Shown piece after piece: positions 1-8,828 of a DNA stretch of 64,000 bases. Below the pieces are notes generated by a model. It worked only from the letters and a program-made list of their open reading frames with translations. It was not told where the DNA came from and did not search any database. Within the stretch, counting starts at the first letter, position 1; each line of letters opens with the position of its first letter. Origin of the DNA: Streptomyces sp. ITFR-16 (GTDB lineage Bacteria; Actinomycetota; Actinomycetes; Streptomycetales; Streptomycetaceae); assembly GCF_031844705.1 (NCBI RefSeq), contig NZ_CP134609.1, forward strand, positions 3,906,001 to 3,970,000. The letters run 5' to 3'. A program made the translations under genes and the position numbers.

Positions 1-241
1 GGGCGTCGAGGTCCCAGCCCCGGTCGGTGGGGAAGGTGGAGATGGCGTCCCGGCCCTCGGCCACGAGCCGCCACAGGTCCTCGGGGGTGCTGACGCCTCC
101 CGGGTAGCGGCAGCTCATCGCCACCACGGCGATGGGTTCGTGGTCCTGGTTCTCGGCCTCCTGGAGCCTGCGCCGGGTCTGGTGCAGATCCGCCGTGACC
201 CGCTTGAGGTAGTCGAGAAGCCGTGCGTCGTCATTGGACAT
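1..241 (-). CDS. Type I PKS, N-terminal fragment (docking helix and start of KS)
   Basis: Partial gene running off the left edge. The visible 80 residues start with an N-terminal docking helix (MSNDDARLLDYLKRV), then the opening of a ketosynthase (EPIAVVAMSCRYPGG, followed by DRGW). The helix resembles those of the next two genes, so this is the next polypeptide of the same assembly line. The ATG at 241-239 is chosen because the docking helix begins there; the ribosome site is weak (GGTGGGA). The gene starts 103 bases beyond the stop of the preceding PKS on the same strand. Reductive domains and AT specificity cannot be seen. Confidence 0.9.
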   Translation of the reverse strand, partial: MSNDDARLLDYLKRVTADLHQTRRRLQEAENQDHEPIAVVAMSCRYPGGVSTPEDLWRLVAEGRDAISTFPTDRGWDLDA

Positions 242-344
242 GTTGGGTCCCACCGAGTCCTTGTTCATGCCGTGAGGTCGAGTCGGGTCGCGGGGTTGCG
301 AGGCGGGCCCGGTGCCGGTCACAGCACTGGCCGCGCGGTCGGGG

Positions 345-3300
345 TCAGGTGAGGCCGAGTTCGTTGTCGATGAAGGCGAAGACGTCGTCGGCGGAGGCGG
401 TTTCGAGCTGCTCGCCCACGCCCTGGCCGCCGTTGCCGGTCTGTGCGTCGAGGGTGCCGGTCAGCCGGGCCAGCAGGCTCTGCAGCCGGGCGGTGATCCG
501 GGTGGCCTCGATGTCCTCGGCGGCGAGTCCCGCCGCGGCCTCCTCCAGCCGGTCGAGCTGTGCCAGGACGGGGAGTTCGCCGGGGCTGTCGTCCTGGCAG
601 AGCTCGGACCACAGATGGGCCGCGAGCGCCCCGGGGCTGGGGTGGTCGTAGATCATGCCGGTGGGCAGGGGGCGTCCCGTGGCGGCGACGAGTTTCGTCC
701 GCAGGTCTACGGCGGCGACGGAGTCGAAGCCGAGGTCGGTGAAGCCGCGGTCGGGCGCGACCTCGGCCGGGTCGTCGTAGCCGAGCAGGGCCGCCACGTG
801 CGTACGGACGAGGTCGAGGAGCACGGAGCGCTGCTCGGGCTGTGCCAGGCCGGCCAGCCGGTCCGCGAGGCCGGAGCCACCCCCGGCGCCCTCCTGCGCA
901 CCGTCCCCGCCGAGGGCGGCGCGGGCGTCGGGCAGGGCGTCGAGGAGGGGGCGCGGCCGGGCGAGTACGTAGGCGGGCGCGAAGCGCTCCCAGTCGAAGT
1001 CGGCGACGACGGCGTGCGAGGCGGGGCCCGCCAGGATGCGGCGCAGGGCGCCCACGGCGAGGTCGGGACGCATCGCGGGGGCGCCCATCCGGCGCATGAC
1101 GGCGGCGAGTTCGGCGTCGACCATCCCGCCGTCCCAGGAGCCCCAGGCCACGGATGTGGCGGCGAGGCCGCGGGCGCGGCGGCTGTGGGCGAGGCCGTCG
1201 AGGTAGGCGTTGGCGCTGCCGTACGCGGTCTGGCCGGCGCTGCCCCAGACGGCGGCGCCGGAGGAGAAGAGCACGAACGCGTCGAGCGGGGTGTCCGCGA
1301 GGAGTTCGTCGAGGTGGCGGGCGCCGAGCACCTTGGCGTCGGCGACCCCGGCCAGCTCCGCGAGCGTGAGGTCTCCGAGCGGGGCGATGCGCTGCGGCAG
1401 CCCGGCCGCGTGGAAGACGGAGGTCAGTCCGGGCAGCCCGGCGAGCAGGGCGCGGACGGACTCGCGGTCGGCCATGTCGCAGGCCTCGACCGAGACCCGG
1501 ACGCCCAGCGCGCCGATCTCGGCGGCGAGTTCGGCGGCGCCCGGTGCGTCCGGTCCGCGCCGGCCGACGAGGACGATGTGCTCCGCGCCGTCCTCCGCCA
1601 GCATCCGGGCGACATGGGCGCCGATCCCGCCGGTGCCGCCGGTGACCAGGGCGGTGCCCCGGGCCTGCCAGGGACCGGCCGGGTCGGGCTGCGCGGGACG
1701 GACCAGGCGGCGGGCGTGAACGCCCTCGGGCCGGAGCGCGATCTGGTCCTCGCCGGTGGCCCCGGAGAGGGTGTCGCACAGCCGCAGCGCGGACGTCTCG
1801 TCGAGGCCGGTTCCGGCCGGGAGGTCCACGAGGCCGCCCCAGGTCGCGGGCGCCTCCAGGGCGAGCGCCGCCCCCAGTCCCCAGACGGCGGTCTGCCCGG
1901 GACGCACGGGCCGGGCCTTCGCCTCCCTGTCATCGGTGGCCACCGCGCCCCGGGTGAGGCACCACACGGGGGCGTCCCACTCCCGGGCCGCCGTCTCCCG
2001 CACCAGGGCGACGGTGTCCACCAGCCCCTGGGAGAGCGTGGGGTGGACGGGGTGCGGGGTGTCGTCGAGGGCGAGCAGGCTCAGCACCCCGGCGGGGGCG
2101 GACAGCCGCTCGGGGAGCGGGGAGCCGTGCGCGCCTCCGGTCTCCACCTGCACCGGGTTCGCACCCCGGGCGGTGAGCGCGGCGGCGAGGACCGCGGCGG
2201 CCGGCTGTTCGTCGGCGGTGTGGAGGACGAGCCAGTCGCCGGTGAGCGGGGCGGGCGCCGAGGGGGCGGGGACCGGTGCCCAGGAGATCCGGTAGCGCAG
2301 GGCGTCGACCGCCGAGGCCTCGCGCCGGCCGGCCCGCCAGCTGGTGAGCGCGGGCAGCACGGGGGCGAGGTCGGCGGGGTCGAGCCCCAGCCGCTCCGCG
2401 AGCCCGGCCGTGTCGTCGCGCTCCACCGCCTCCCAGAACTGCGCCTCACCCGGGTCGGCCGGGCCTGCGGCGGTGGCGGCGGGCGCGTCGGAGGGGGCGG
2501 CCCAGTAGGTCCGGCGCTGGAAGGCGTAGGTGGGCAGCTCCACACGGGCGGGCCGGTGGCCGGTGGCCGTGAGGCAGGCGTCCCAGTCGACGGGGACACC
2601 CCGGGTGTGGGCGAGCGCGACGGCCTCGATCAGGACGCGTTCCTCGTCCCGGCCGCGCCGCAGGGCGGCGGTGAACAGCGGCTGGTCCGCCGCCTCGTCC
2701 CGGCCGTCGAGGCAGTCGGGTCCGAGCGGGGTGAGGGCGGCGTCGGGACCGAGTTCCAGGAAGGTGTGGACGCCCTTGTCGGCCAGCAGGCGGACGGCGT
2801 CGGCGAACCGGACGCCCGCCCGGACATGGCGTACCCAGTAGTCCGCGCAGGCCAGTTCGTCGGCGCCCGCGAGCTCACCGGTGACGGTGGAGACGACGGG
2901 GATCCGGGCGGTGCCGTACGTGACGCTCTCGGCGACGGCACGGAACGCGTCGAGCATCGGCTCCATCAGCGGCGAGTGGAAGGCGTGCGACACGGCGAGC
3001 CGCTTGGTCCTGCGACCCCGGCCGGCGAAGTGACCGGCGATCGCCAGGGCCTCGCTCTCGTCGCCCGAGACGATCACGGACGTCGGCCCGTTGAGCGCGG
3101 CGATGCCGGTGGCCGGAGTGAGCAGGGGTGTCACCTCGTCCTCGGACGCCTCGACCGCGATCATCGCGCCGCCCTCCGGGAGGGCCTGCATCAGACGGCC
3201 CCGGGCCGCGACCAGCCGGGCCGCGTCGGCGAGGGACAGCACCCCGGCGACATGGGCGGCGGCGAACTCACCGACGGAGTGCCCGGCCAGGAAGTCGGGG

Positions 3301-5213
3301 CGCACCCCCCACGACTCGACGAGCCGGTACAGCGCCACCTCGCAGGCGAACAGCGCGGGCTGGGCCCGGCCCGTCCCGTCGAGAAGCGCACGGTCCCCGC
3401 CCCACATCGCCGCACGCAGCGGCGTGTCGAGGTGTGCGTCGAGGGCCTCGGCCGCCTCGTCGAAGGCGCGGGCGAACACCGGGTAAGCGCCGTGCAGTTC
3501 GCGCCCCATGCCGAGGCGCTGGGAGCCCTGTCCGGTGAACAGGACGGCGCTGAGCGCGTCGGGCCGGGACTCCCCCACGAGGGAGCCGGCGGACCCGGTC
3601 GCCAGGGCGCGCAGGGACCGGACGAGCTCGCCCCGGTCCGCGTCCCGGCCGTCGGCGACGACCACGGCCCGGTGCTCCAGCGCGGCCCGGCCGGTGGCCA
3701 GCGACCAGCCGGTGTCGGCAAGCGCCTCTTCGGGGTGGGCCTCCACATGGTCAGCGAGCCGGGCCGCCTGAGCGGCCAGCGCCTCGGGGCGGCGGGCGGA
3801 CACCAGGAAGGGGACGAAGCGGGGGGCGGCCCCGGGGGCCTCGTCGGGGGCAGCCGGGGCCGCCGGCGCCTCCTCCACGATCACATGGACGTTGGTGCCG
3901 CTCAGACCGAACGAGGACACCCCGGCCCGCTTGGCGCGTCCGCGCTCCGGCCAGGCGACCGGCTCGGTCAGCAGCCGTACGGCGCCCGCGCTCCAGTCGA
4001 CGTTGTGGCTCGGCTCGTCCACGTGCAGGGTGCGCGGCAGGACGCCGGCCCGCATCGCCTGCACCATCTTGATCACACCGCCGACCCCGGCCGCGGCCTG
4101 CGCGTGGCCGATGTTCGACTTGAACGAGCCCAGCCACAGCGGCTGGTCCGCCGCCCGGTCCCGGCCGTAGGCCGCGATGAGGGCCTGCGCCTCGATGGGG
4201 TCGCCCAGGGTGGTGCCGGTGCCGTGCGCCTCGACGGCGTCGACATCGGTGGGGACCAGCCCGCCCGAGGCCAGGGCCTGCTGGATGACCCGCTGCTGCG
4301 AGGGGCCGTTCGGCGCGGTCAGGCCGTTGGACGCGCCGTCGGAGTTCATCGCGGAGCCACGGACGACGGCGAGGACGGGGTGGCCGTTGCGCCGGGCGTC
4401 GGAGAGCCGCTCGACGAGGAGCATGCCCGCGCCCTCGGACCAGGTGGTGCCGTCGGCGGCGTCCGCGAACGACTTGCACCGCCCGTCGGGCGCCAGGCCC
4501 CGGTCCTGGCTGAAGCCGACGAAGGAGTCCGGGCTCGCCATGACGGTGACCCCGCCCGCGAGCGCCAGCGAGCATTCGCCGCTGCGCACCGACTGGACGG
4601 CGAGGTGGAGGGCGACGAGCGAGGAGGAGCAGGCCGTGTCCACGGTGACGGCGGGGCCTTCGAGCCCGAGCGTGTACGCCACCCGCCCGGACGCGACGCT
4701 GGCCAGCCCGCCGGTACCGCCGCCGCCCGGGTAGTCGTGGTAGACCACCCCGGCGAACACCCCGGTGCGGCTGCCCTTCAGCGAGGTGGGGTCGATCCCG
4801 GCGCGCTCGATGACCTCCCAGGCCACCTCCAGCATCAACCGCTGCTGCGGGTCGGTGTCCCGGGCCTCGCGCGGGCTGATCTTGAAGAAGCCCGCGTCGA
4901 ACGCACCCGCCTCGTGGAGGAAGCCGCCCTCCCTGCAGTACGTCCTGCCGGGCGTCCCGGGCTCGGGGTCGTACAGGGCCTCGGTGTCCCAGCCCCGGCC
5001 GTCCGGGAAGAGCGAGACGGCGTCCCGCCCGGCGTCCACCAGCTGCCACAGCTCCTCGGGCGAGGTGATGCCGCCGGGGAAGCGGCAGCCCATCGCCACG
5101 ATCGCGACCGGCTCGCTGCCGCGCTCCTCGAGATCCGCCAACTGGCGTCGGGTGCGCTGCAGTTCGGAGGTGGCGCGCTTGAGATAGTCCCGGAGCTTCT
5201 CGTCGTTGCTCAT
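345..5213 (-). CDS. Type I PKS, single extension module KS-AT-KR-ACP (malonyl, A-type KR)
   Basis: 1622 residues forming one module that adds a malonyl unit and reduces it to a hydroxyl. An N-terminal docking helix (1-30) precedes the KS with Cys195 in DTACSSS, His330 and His370. The AT has active Ser646 in GHSVGE and the malonyl-type HAFH at 743-746. No DH or ER is present: a structural linker leads to the KR, with NADPH motif TGGTGGIG at 1191, Trp1323 before catalytic Tyr1331, and no LDD motif. In KR classification this marks an A-type (L-hydroxy) reductase. The ACP serine is Ser1498 (LGFDSV). The C-terminus is helical, as in docking domains. The ATG at 5213 has GAGG five bases upstream. 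It starts 32 bases after the previous PKS stops. Stereochemistry is inferred from family rules. Confidence 0.95.
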   Translation of the reverse strand: MSNDEKLRDYLKRATSELQRTRRQLADLEERGSEPVAIVAMGCRFPGGITSPEELWQLVDAGRDAVSLFPDGRGWDTEALYDPEPGTPGRTYCREGGFLHEAGAFDAGFFKISPREARDTDPQQRLMLEVAWEVIERAGIDPTSLKGSRTGVFAGVVYHDYPGGGGTGGLASVASGRVAYTLGLEGPAVTVDTACSSSLVALHLAVQSVRSGECSLALAGGVTVMASPDSFVGFSQDRGLAPDGRCKSFADAADGTTWSEGAGMLLVERLSDARRNGHPVLAVVRGSAMNSDGASNGLTAPNGPSQQRVIQQALASGGLVPTDVDAVEAHGTGTTLGDPIEAQALIAAYGRDRAADQPLWLGSFKSNIGHAQAAAGVGGVIKMVQAMRAGVLPRTLHVDEPSHNVDWSAGAVRLLTEPVAWPERGRAKRAGVSSFGLSGTNVHVIVEEAPAAPAAPDEAPGAAPRFVPFLVSARRPEALAAQAARLADHVEAHPEEALADTGWSLATGRAALEHRAVVVADGRDADRGELVRSLRALATGSAGSLVGESRPDALSAVLFTGQGSQRLGMGRELHGAYPVFARAFDEAAEALDAHLDTPLRAAMWGGDRALLDGTGRAQPALFACEVALYRLVESWGVRPDFLAGHSVGEFAAAHVAGVLSLADAARLVAARGRLMQALPEGGAMIAVEASEDEVTPLLTPATGIAALNGPTSVIVSGDESEALAIAGHFAGRGRRTKRLAVSHAFHSPLMEPMLDAFRAVAESVTYGTARIPVVSTVTGELAGADELACADYWVRHVRAGVRFADAVRLLADKGVHTFLELGPDAALTPLGPDCLDGRDEAADQPLFTAALRRGRDEERVLIEAVALAHTRGVPVDWDACLTATGHRPARVELPTYAFQRRTYWAAPSDAPAATAAGPADPGEAQFWEAVERDDTAGLAERLGLDPADLAPVLPALTSWRAGRREASAVDALRYRISWAPVPAPSAPAPLTGDWLVLHTADEQPAAAVLAAALTARGANPVQVETGGAHGSPLPERLSAPAGVLSLLALDDTPHPVHPTLSQGLVDTVALVRETAAREWDAPVWCLTRGAVATDDREAKARPVRPGQTAVWGLGAALALEAPATWGGLVDLPAGTGLDETSALRLCDTLSGATGEDQIALRPEGVHARRLVRPAQPDPAGPWQARGTALVTGGTGGIGAHVARMLAEDGAEHIVLVGRRGPDAPGAAELAAEIGALGVRVSVEACDMADRESVRALLAGLPGLTSVFHAAGLPQRIAPLGDLTLAELAGVADAKVLGARHLDELLADTPLDAFVLFSSGAAVWGSAGQTAYGSANAYLDGLAHSRRARGLAATSVAWGSWDGGMVDAELAAVMRRMGAPAMRPDLAVGALRRILAGPASHAVVADFDWERFAPAYVLARPRPLLDALPDARAALGGDGAQEGAGGGSGLADRLAGLAQPEQRSVLLDLVRTHVAALLGYDDPAEVAPDRGFTDLGFDSVAAVDLRTKLVAATGRPLPTGMIYDHPSPGALAAHLWSELCQDDSPGELPVLAQLDRLEEAAAGLAAEDIEATRITARLQSLLARLTGTLDAQTGNGGQGVGEQLETASADDVFAFIDNELGLT

Positions 5214-5245
5214 CGAACCTCAACCAATCTAGAGCTGATCGCTGG

Positions 5246-8200
5246 CTAGGAGATGCCGAATTCGCTGTCGAGCACGTCGAACAGCTCCTCGTCGGTGACC
5301 GTTTCGAAGTCGGGTCCTTCGCCGGTCGACGCCGGGTCGCCGTGCACGTCGCGCCAGCGGCGTACGAGGGCTTCCAGCCGAGTGGTGATCGCGGCCGCAC
5401 GGGCGCTGATCGTCTCCGCGTCCCCCTCGGCGGTGGGGAACCCGCTGAGCACCGTTTCGATCCGGTCCAGCTCGGCCAGGGCGGCGGCGGCCGGATCACC
5501 GGCCGCGGCGTCGGACTCGGACTCCAGGCGCTCCGCCAGGAACGCGGCGACGGCCCGGGGGGTCGGGTAGTCGAAGATCAGGGTGGCGGGCAGATCGCAG
5601 CCACTGGCGGCGGTGAGCCGTTTGCGCAGCTCCACGGCGGCCAGCGAGTCGAAGCCCATGTCACGGAAGGCGAGATCGGTCTCGACGACGGTGCCGGAGG
5701 CGTACCCGAGGACGACCGCGACATGCGTACGCACCAGAGCCAGCAGCACCCGCCCGCCCTCGGCGGCCCCGAGCCCGGCCAGCTCCGCCCGCAGATCCGC
5801 GGCGGCCTGCCGGGACTCCTCGGCCGACGGAACCTCCTCGACCGCCACCGGCCCCCGGGCCTCGGAGCTGTTGCCCTCGACCCAGTAGCGGCTGCGCTGG
5901 AAGGCGTACGTGGGCAGCTCGACCCGGCGCGCACCGGAGCCGGCGTAGAAGGCCTCCCAGTCCACCCGGGCACCCTCCACATACAACCGGCCGAGGGCAG
6001 CGACCACGGCTTCGGGCTCGGGACGGTTCCTGCGCAGCAGCGGGACGAAGGCGGCATCACCGTCACCGAGCGCGGTGAGCACCGCGTCCGGCCCGATCTC
6101 CACGAACGTCCGCGCGCCACACTCCTCGGCACTGCGGACCGCGTCCGCGAACCGCACCGGCCGGCGAACCTGCTCGACCCAGTACTCCGACGACTGCCAC
6201 TCCGAACACAGCTCCCCGGTGACGGTGGAGACCACCGGGACCTGCGGCTCGTTGAAGACCAGCCCCGCCGCCACCTCACGGAACGCCGACAACATCGGCT
6301 CCATCAACGCCGAATGGAACGCATGCGAGACGGCGAGCCTGCTGGTCTTGCGGCCTGCGGCGGCGAAGTACTCACCGACCGCGAGCGCGGCGGCCTCCGT
6401 GCCCGACACCACCACCGACTGCGGCCCGTTGACCGCCGCGATACCCACACCGTCCGTCAGCACCGCCAGGACCTCGTCCTCCGACGCCTGGACCGCGACC
6501 ATCGCACCACCAGCAGGAAGCTCCTGCATCAACCGACCACGAGCCACCACCAACCGGACCGCATCCGCCAGCGACAGAACCCCCGCCACATGCGCGGCAG
6601 CCACCTCACCGATCGAGTGCCCCACCACCACATCCGGCGTCACACCCCACGCCTCGACCAACCGGAACAACGCCACCTCAAAGGCGAACAGGGCCGGTTG
6701 AGCGTGCGCGGTCGCATTCAGCGCGCCCGCATCCTCACCCCACACCACATCCCGCAACGACCGCCCGAGGTGCGCGTCGACCTCCGCGCACACGGCGTCG
6801 AAGGCGGCCTTGAACGCGGGAAACGCCTCGTCCAGTCCACGGCCCATCCCGAGCCGCTGCGCACCCTGACCCGTGAACAGGAACGCCGTCTTCCCGTCGC
6901 GGCGGGCCCGGCCGGTCAGCACACCCGGGTGCTCCTCGCCCACCGCGAGCGCGGCGAGCGCGTCCGTCCGGTCGCCGAGGACCACCGCGCGGTGGGTGAA
7001 AGCCGTACGTGTCGTGGCCAGGGAGAGCCCGATGTCCGCCGCATCGGCCCCGGGCTCTCCCTCGACCCGGTCCCGCAGGCGGGCGGCCTGAGCACCGAGG
7101 GACTGCTCAGTCTTCGCCGACACCACCCAGGGAACCACCGGGAGTCCGGCCCGCACGGCCGTCTCCCCCGTCTCCGCCGGAGCCTCCTCGACGATCACAT
7201 GGGCGTTCGTCCCACTGATCCCGAAGGAGGACACACCGGCTCGTCGTACCGCGCCGGCGGGCACCCACGCGCGCCCCTCGGCCAGCAGCTCGACCTCGCC
7301 CGCCGACCAGTCCACCTGATCCGACGGCTCGTCCGCGTACAGGGACTTCGGCAGGGTGCCGTGGCGCATGGCCATGACCATCTTGATGATCCCGGCGACA
7401 CCGGCGGCCGCCTGGCTGTGGCCCATGTTGGACTTGATGGAGCCCAGCCACAGCGGGTGTCCCTCGGGGCGTTCCTGCCCGTACGTCTCCAGCAGCGCCT
7501 GCGCCTCGATCGGGTCGCCCAGGGTCGTCCCGGTGCCGTGCGCCTCGACCGCGTCGACCTCTGCCGCCGACAGGCCCGCGTCCGCGAGGGCGCGACGGAT
7601 CACGCGCTGCTGGGCGGGCCCGTTCGGGGCGGTCAGGCCGTTGCTCGCGCCGTCCTGGTTGAGCGCCGAGCCCCGGACCACCGCGAGCACGGGGTGGCCG
7701 TTGCGGCGGGCGTCGGAGAGGCGTTCCAGCAGCAGCACGCCCGCGCCCTCCGAGCAGGCGACGCCGTCGGCGGACGCGGAGAAGGACTTCGAGCGGCCGT
7801 CGGAAGCGAGGCCCTGCTGCGTACTGAAGTACACGAACATGTCGGGGCTCGGCATGACCGTGACCCCGCCGGCCAGGGCCAGCGAGCATTCGCCGGACCG
7901 CAGTGCCTGGGCCGCCATGTGCAGCGCCACCAGCGAGGACGAGCACGCCGTGTCGACGCTGACCGCCGGGCCCTCAAGACCCAGCGTGTAGGCCACCCGG
8001 CCGGAGACCACACTGCCGGCCGTGGTGCTTCCGGGCTCCACGCCGAGTGCGTAGTCGTGGTACATCACACCGGCGAACACCCCGGTCGACGACCCCTTGA
8101 GCGTGGTCGGGTCGATCCCGGCCCGCTCGATCGCCTCCCAGGAGACCTCAAGCAGCAAGCGCTGCTGAGGGTCCGTCATCAGTGCCTCGTTGGGGCTGAT

Positions 8201-8569
8201 CCCGAAGAACACCGGGTCGAAGTCCGCTGCCTCGTAAAGGAAGCCGCCCTCCCGTGCGTACGTCTTCCCGGGCGTACCCGGCTCCGGGTCGTACACCTCC
8301 GGGTCCCAGCCTCGGTCCGTCGGAAACTCGCCGATGGCGTCGACACCGTCCGCGACCAGCCGCCACAGCTCATCCGGGGTGGTCACCCCGCCCGGGTACC
8401 GGCAGCCCATCCCGACGATCACCACCGGGTCGTCGTGGTGCCCGGGACGGCCACCGGAACCGTTCGACACACTGAGACGGCGTTCGGCCTCCGCCAGCCG
8501 GCGACGGACCTCGCGCAGGTCGGTCGTGGCCCGCTTCAGATACTCGAGAAGTCGCTCCTCGTTGCTCAC
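5246..8569 (-). CDS. Type I PKS, single non-reducing module KS-AT-ACP (malonyl)
   Basis: 1107 residues, a minimal module that should leave a beta-keto group. The docking helix (1-30) is followed by a KS with Cys209, His344 and His384. The AT has Ser652 in GHSIGE and HAFH at 749-752, indicating malonyl-CoA. The ACP serine is Ser975 (MGFDSL), and a helical C-terminal docking segment follows. From the AT end (YAFQRSRYW, about 885) to the ACP there is only a short linker, with no KR, DH or ER. The start is GTG at 8569, with a purine-rich GGGAGTAGG upstream. Its AT is nearly identical in nucleotide sequence to that of the second module of the preceding gene, suggesting recent recombination. A 259-base gap with a terminator separates it from that gene. 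Confidence 0.95.
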   Translation of the reverse strand: MSNEERLLEYLKRATTDLREVRRRLAEAERRLSVSNGSGGRPGHHDDPVVIVGMGCRYPGGVTTPDELWRLVADGVDAIGEFPTDRGWDPEVYDPEPGTPGKTYAREGGFLYEAADFDPVFFGISPNEALMTDPQQRLLLEVSWEAIERAGIDPTTLKGSSTGVFAGVMYHDYALGVEPGSTTAGSVVSGRVAYTLGLEGPAVSVDTACSSSLVALHMAAQALRSGECSLALAGGVTVMPSPDMFVYFSTQQGLASDGRSKSFSASADGVACSEGAGVLLLERLSDARRNGHPVLAVVRGSALNQDGASNGLTAPNGPAQQRVIRRALADAGLSAAEVDAVEAHGTGTTLGDPIEAQALLETYGQERPEGHPLWLGSIKSNMGHSQAAAGVAGIIKMVMAMRHGTLPKSLYADEPSDQVDWSAGEVELLAEGRAWVPAGAVRRAGVSSFGISGTNAHVIVEEAPAETGETAVRAGLPVVPWVVSAKTEQSLGAQAARLRDRVEGEPGADAADIGLSLATTRTAFTHRAVVLGDRTDALAALAVGEEHPGVLTGRARRDGKTAFLFTGQGAQRLGMGRGLDEAFPAFKAAFDAVCAEVDAHLGRSLRDVVWGEDAGALNATAHAQPALFAFEVALFRLVEAWGVTPDVVVGHSIGEVAAAHVAGVLSLADAVRLVVARGRLMQELPAGGAMVAVQASEDEVLAVLTDGVGIAAVNGPQSVVVSGTEAAALAVGEYFAAAGRKTSRLAVSHAFHSALMEPMLSAFREVAAGLVFNEPQVPVVSTVTGELCSEWQSSEYWVEQVRRPVRFADAVRSAEECGARTFVEIGPDAVLTALGDGDAAFVPLLRRNRPEPEAVVAALGRLYVEGARVDWEAFYAGSGARRVELPTYAFQRSRYWVEGNSSEARGPVAVEEVPSAEESRQAAADLRAELAGLGAAEGGRVLLALVRTHVAVVLGYASGTVVETDLAFRDMGFDSLAAVELRKRLTAASGCDLPATLIFDYPTPRAVAAFLAERLESESDAAAGDPAAAALAELDRIETVLSGFPTAEGDAETISARAAAITTRLEALVRRWRDVHGDPASTGEGPDFETVTDEELFDVLDSEFGIS

Positions 8570-8740
8570 CGAGACCTACTCCCTCTGGTCGACGATCCGT
8601 GGCGACTCACTCACGCGGCGTCCAACGTTGATCGGATTCGAACGCTACTGAGAGGGCTGAGGGGCGGCCTACCCTTAGCCCACCCCTGCCGCACGACCCC
8701 GGCCGGACAGGGGAACGGGCAGGAAAACCGGCAGGCGAAA

Positions 8741-8786
8741 GGCCGGGGTGCGCGACGGCTGCCGTACAGCTGTCACGCACCCCGGC
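8741..8786. terminator. Hairpin terminator in the gap between two PKS genes
   Basis: Twelve-base perfect arms GGCCGGGGTGCG and CGCACCCCGGCC, 22 bases apart, lie in the 259-base gap (8570-8828). They follow the stop of the two-module PKS on the minus strand. This gap is much larger than the 25-, 32- and 103-base gaps elsewhere in the PKS array, so the non-reducing module gene probably has its own promoter there. Confidence 0.6.
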
Positions 8787-8828
8787 CGGGGTGGGCCGGG
8801 TGCCCGCAGGTCGGGCGGGCCCGGCGTC

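Noticed and set aside
312..5249. Very long plus-strand open frame opposite a PKS gene (also 8748-19202 and 25291-35520)
   Set aside because: Antisense shadows caused by high-GC codon bias. Their translations are low-complexity G/R/P/V without domains, while the minus strand has complete PKS domains with catalytic residues.
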